Shown: positions 61,249-64,000 of the stretch, piece by piece | How positions within the stretch are numbered: the stretch's first letter is position 1 | Layout of the letters: every line of letters begins with the position of its first letter | Source: Phocaeicola faecium | GTDB lineage: Bacteria > Bacteroidota > Bacteroidia > Bacteroidales > Bacteroidaceae | Assembly (NCBI RefSeq): GCF_014837055.1 | Contig: NZ_JACSPQ010000002.1 | Coordinates: 212,666 to 276,665, forward strand | DNA length: 64,000 nt | Direction of reading: 5' to 3' | The notes under the pieces: generated by a model | The model's input: only the letters and a program-made list of their open reading frames with translations | What the model was told of the DNA's origin: nothing | The model's database searches: none | Program-made: the position numbers and the translations under genes

Positions 61249-63753
61249 CTATTTTAAGTCGACCACCGTAATGCCTGCACCTCCAAACTGTACATGCTCG
61301 TCTTGGAAATGGGCAACCCCCGGAACCGTAGCCAGATACTGTCGGATAAGCGTGCGGAGAATGCCGTTTCCCGTTCCGTGCAAGATGCGTACACGGTTCA
61401 TGCCCACAAGGATAGCATCGTCAATGAAATACGTAACCGCCTGTATCGCCTCGTCGCCCCGCATTCCGCGCACGTCGATGTCTTGCTTGAAGTTGAGCTT
61501 TTTCTCATACATCTGGTCCTGCGTTTCGTTGCTTACAAACGAGGTCTTGGTAGAAAGGCTGGGCTGTTTAGGTGCTTCCGTCCGCTCCAAACGCTCCGTC
61601 TTTACGTTAGTTTTCATCAGTCCGAACATCACAACGGCATTTTTTCCGTTAATTTCAAGAACCTGCCCCGTGCTGGTCTGTCCCTTTATCCGCACGTATG
61701 TACCCACTTCGATGGGCAATACCTTAGGCTCAGCGGGTTGTGCGGACGATGCCGTTTGGCGTTGCGCTTTCTTTTCTTTCTTGCGCTCCTGCTTTTCGCG
61801 CAGTTTTTCCATTTTTTTCGCAATCTTCTCTTCCAGCGCTGCCTTGCTTTCGTCCTCCATTTGTCGGCGGAAATCATTCAACTCCTGCCGTGCTTGGCGG
61901 GTACGCTCTTTTTCCGCCTGCGTTTCTTTGATGGTGCGAATCGTATTTTCAATCTTGGCATTCGATTCCTGCAACAAGCGTTCGGCATCTTCTTTTGCCT
62001 TTTTCAGAATCTCCTTACGGCTGCGCTCCAACTCCGCTATCTCCTGTTCGTAACGGCTGATGGTATCTTCCATTTGTTTTTCGCGTTTGCGGATGTTCTG
62101 GCGCTTCGTTTCCCAATACCGCTTGTCGCGAACAATGTCTTGCAGGTATTTGTCGCTCTGAATATACTCACTTCCCACAATCTCCGAAGCATCGGCAATC
62201 ACCTCTTCGGGAAGTCCGATTTTCCGTGCGATTTCTACCGCGAACGAGCTTCCCGGATTCCCGATTTGCAGTTGGAACAATGCCCGCATCTCATGACGGT
62301 CGTACAGCATCGCTCCGTTAACCACCCCTTCATGGTCTTCGGCAAAGTGTTTCAGGTTCTGATAGTGCGTGGTAATGACCCCGAAAGTCTGTTTCGCATT
62401 AAACCGCTTCAGCACCGCTTCGGCAATGGCTCCCCCGATTTGCGGTTCGGTACCTCCGCCAAACTCGTCGATAAGGATGAGGCTGCGCGCATCGCAGTTT
62501 TTCATCATGATTTTCATGTTGGTAAGATGCGAAGAATAAGTACTTAAATCGTCCTCGATGCTCTGTTCGTCTCCTATGTCGATAAACAGGTTGCTGAATA
62601 TCCCCGCGTGGCTGCGTTCGTTCATCGGTACGGGCATCCCGCATTGAAGCATGTATTGCAGCAGTCCCACGGTTTTCAGACACACCGATTTACCTCCGGC
62701 ATTCGGGCCTGAAATCAGCAGGATACGTTGGCGGGGAGTGAGTACAATATCCAGCGGAACCACCTTCTTACCGTGTTTTGCCAGTGAAATCTGAAGCAAC
62801 GGGTGGATTGCTTCAAACCAATCAATGGTCTGCCGGTTCTCGAAAGCCGGTTTGACCGCCTTAATCTCGATGCTGAACAAAGCCTTAGAGCGGATAAAGT
62901 CTATCTCTGCCAGAAACTCATAAGACTGGAGCAAGGCGGGCACTTGCGGGCGTACGACGGCAGAAAACTCGGTGAGGATGCGGATAATCTCGCGCCGTTC
63001 TTCCCCCTCCAACTCACGGATGCGGTTGTTCGCTTCCACTACCTCGGTAGGTTCGATGAACACCGTCTTGCCGGTAGCCGACTCATCGTGTACGATGCCC
63101 CGTATCTTGCGCTTCATGCCCGGCGCAACCGGAATCACCAGACGCCCGTCTCGCATGGTGGGCGTAACGTCCTTATCTACGTACCCCTCCGCCTGAGCAG
63201 CCCGAAGAATCGAATTCAAGCTGCGCGAAATACTTCCCGTAGTGGCAGACAGTTCGCGCCGGATTCGCAATAACTCAGCCGAAGCATTATCTTTAACCTT
63301 TCCGAATTTGTCGAGAATGTCGTTGATGCGGGCAATAAGTTGGGGGAAAACTAACACATCTCCTGCCAACTCCCATAAGTAAGGATAAGGAGACGACGGT
63401 TCATCCTCCGTTTCGTCGGTAACCTGTAAGAAGCGCACGATATCCCGAATCGTCTCCAGCGACCGTCGTAAATCGAACACCTCCTGTTCGTCCATATACA
63501 TACCTTCTACCCGTATGCGCTTCAGCGACGGACGCACATCGAAAAAATATTGGCTTGGAAACTCATTTTCTTCTTGCAGAATGCGCATGAATTCCACCGT
63601 TTGTTCCAGCCGGCGGTTAATATCCGCATAATTATCCGAGAAAGTCATCTCTTCCACCCGCTCTTTACCGAGCGAACTCAAGCATTTTCCCGCAAGCAGT
63701 TGTTTGATTTGAGTGAACCCAATTTTTTGCTCAAAGTTCTGAGGATATATCAT
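61249..63753 (-). CDS. mutS2: Endonuclease MutS2 (Smr domain)
   Basis: An 834-residue MutS-family ATPase with a C-terminal Smr domain, implicated in recombination control and rescue of stalled ribosomes in other bacteria. It lacks the mismatch-recognition domain of MutS. Walker A is ISGPNAGGKSVCLKTVGLLQ (about 333-352), Walker B is LILIDEFGGGTEP (about 412-424), and VITTHYQNLK follows. A long Lys/Glu-rich coiled-coil segment runs about 540-650. The Smr domain (about 757-834) has DVRGMRGDEAIQAV and LHGTGNGILRTLIRQYL. It has a strong promoter at 63797-63827 and is convergent with xseA. Confidence 0.96.
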   Translation of the reverse strand: MIYPQNFEQKIGFTQIKQLLAGKCLSSLGKERVEEMTFSDNYADINRRLEQTVEFMRILQEENEFPSQYFFDVRPSLKRIRVEGMYMDEQEVFDLRRSLETIRDIVRFLQVTDETEDEPSSPYPYLWELAGDVLVFPQLIARINDILDKFGKVKDNASAELLRIRRELSATTGSISRSLNSILRAAQAEGYVDKDVTPTMRDGRLVIPVAPGMKRKIRGIVHDESATGKTVFIEPTEVVEANNRIRELEGEERREIIRILTEFSAVVRPQVPALLQSYEFLAEIDFIRSKALFSIEIKAVKPAFENRQTIDWFEAIHPLLQISLAKHGKKVVPLDIVLTPRQRILLISGPNAGGKSVCLKTVGLLQYMLQCGMPVPMNERSHAGIFSNLFIDIGDEQSIEDDLSTYSSHLTNMKIMMKNCDARSLILIDEFGGGTEPQIGGAIAEAVLKRFNAKQTFGVITTHYQNLKHFAEDHEGVVNGAMLYDRHEMRALFQLQIGNPGSSFAVEIARKIGLPEEVIADASEIVGSEYIQSDKYLQDIVRDKRYWETKRQNIRKREKQMEDTISRYEQEIAELERSRKEILKKAKEDAERLLQESNAKIENTIRTIKETQAEKERTRQARQELNDFRRQMEDESKAALEEKIAKKMEKLREKQERKKEKKAQRQTASSAQPAEPKVLPIEVGTYVRIKGQTSTGQVLEINGKNAVVMFGLMKTNVKTERLERTEAPKQPSLSTKTSFVSNETQDQMYEKKLNFKQDIDVRGMRGDEAIQAVTYFIDDAILVGMNRVRILHGTGNGILRTLIRQYLATVPGVAHFQDEHVQFGGAGITVVDLK

Positions 63754-63796
63754 AATTCCTGTTTCTTAGCTGTTTATACGTGTACTGTTTTGCTTG

Positions 63797-63827
63797 CAAA
63801 GGTACGAAATGAAAAAAAATAATCAAA
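63797..63827 (-). promoter_or_regulatory. Promoter of mutS2
   Basis: On the minus strand -33 TTTG (63824-63827) and -7 TACCTTTG (63797-63804) are 19 bases apart, 44 bases before the start. Confidence 0.75.
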
Positions 63828-63841
63828 AAAGCCGTCAGATA

Positions 63842-63872
63842 TTTGTAAATATAAAAATAATGCGTACCTTTG
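63842..63872 (+). promoter_or_regulatory. Promoter of tRNA-Ser
   Basis: TTTG at 63842-63845 and TACCTTTG at 63865-63872 are 19 bases apart. The -7 box ends 40 bases before the tRNA. Confidence 0.7.
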
Positions 63873-63912
63873 CATCGCTTTTGAAACAAAGCACTTCCGA
63901 AAACGGATTTTA

Positions 63913-63997
63913 GGAGAGGTGGCAGAGTGGTCGATTGCGGCGGTCTTGAAAACCGTTGTGCTGCGAGGCACCCGGGGTTCGAATCCCTGTCTCTCCG
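63913..63997 (+). tRNA. tRNA-Ser (anticodon TGA)
   Basis: Acceptor GGAGAGG pairs with TCTCTCC (one G-U). The anticodon loop CTTGAAA gives anticodon TGA. A long variable arm (TTGTGCTGCGAGGCACCC region) is typical of class II serine tRNAs, the T-arm is GGGG-TTCGAAT-CCCT and the discriminator is G. CCA is not encoded. Confidence 0.95.
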
Positions 63998-64000
63998 CAA

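Overview
The window comes from a Bacteroidales gut-type bacterium, most like Bacteroides or Phocaeicola; the species is not assigned. The evidence is four SusC/SusD outer-membrane pairs, GH92 mannosidases, an ECF sigma/FecR pair, a DUF3822-rsmD neighbourhood, and Bacteroides-type promoters (TAnnTTTG at -7 with TTTG about 19 bp upstream) in front of both tRNA genes, mutS2 and the cardiolipin synthase gene.

Layout. 1-5.6 kb: the 3' part of a GH92 alpha-mannosidase followed by a SusC/SusD pair. 6-10.8 kb: an exported DPP-IV-like S9 peptidase, a convergent DUF3332 lipoprotein and an MFS transporter. 10.8-15 kb: a low-GC accessory island holding an ISL3-type transposase remnant, inverted repeats, a PD-(D/E)XK nuclease-like gene and four unknown genes, ending at the 3' side of tRNA-Pro(GGG). 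15.1-29.7 kb: a mannan-type polysaccharide utilisation locus with an ECF sigma factor, a SusC carrying an STN signalling domain, SusD, a GH92, a FecR anti-sigma factor and two more GH92 genes. The last GH92 has Gln where its paralogues have the catalytic-acid Glu. 30-36 kb: a KduI isomerase with a signal peptide, then an enzyme-less SusC/SusD pair. 36-41 kb: a RecD-like helicase, a pilin-like membrane protein, DUF3822, RsmD and cardiolipin synthase. 41.3-48.1 kb: SusC/SusD with a two-domain phosphodiesterase/alkaline phosphatase. 48.2-64 kb: mostly housekeeping genes (TonB-dependent barrel, aroB, ruvA, ddh, DUF1893, helicase-TPR, a 32-residue small protein, cytidylate-kinase-like protein, S8 protease, xseA, mutS2, tRNA-Ser).

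How it fits together. Three complete GH92 enzymes and one partial one sit beside two SusC/D pairs, which suggests use of alpha-mannan or high-mannose N-glycans. The SusC with STN, FecR and the ECF sigma factor form a trans-envelope circuit that would switch on the second locus when ligand binds. The Gln-variant GH92 could uncap mannose-1-phosphate diesters of phosphomannan. The 41-48 kb locus appears to release phosphate from phosphodiesters outside the cytoplasm.

The most unusual signal that gene annotation does not explain is a set of intergenic arrays at seven places, built on a 22-bp period with units usually starting AAC and often arranged as alternating reverse complements that fold into hairpins. 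They lie at 5.75, 15.83, 29.74, 35.87, 48.11, 54.32 and 61.10 kb. Other candidates worth attention are the exported KduI, the hairpin directly before fecR, the 32-residue ORF with its own promoter and ribosome binding site, and the pilin-like/DUF3822 pair.
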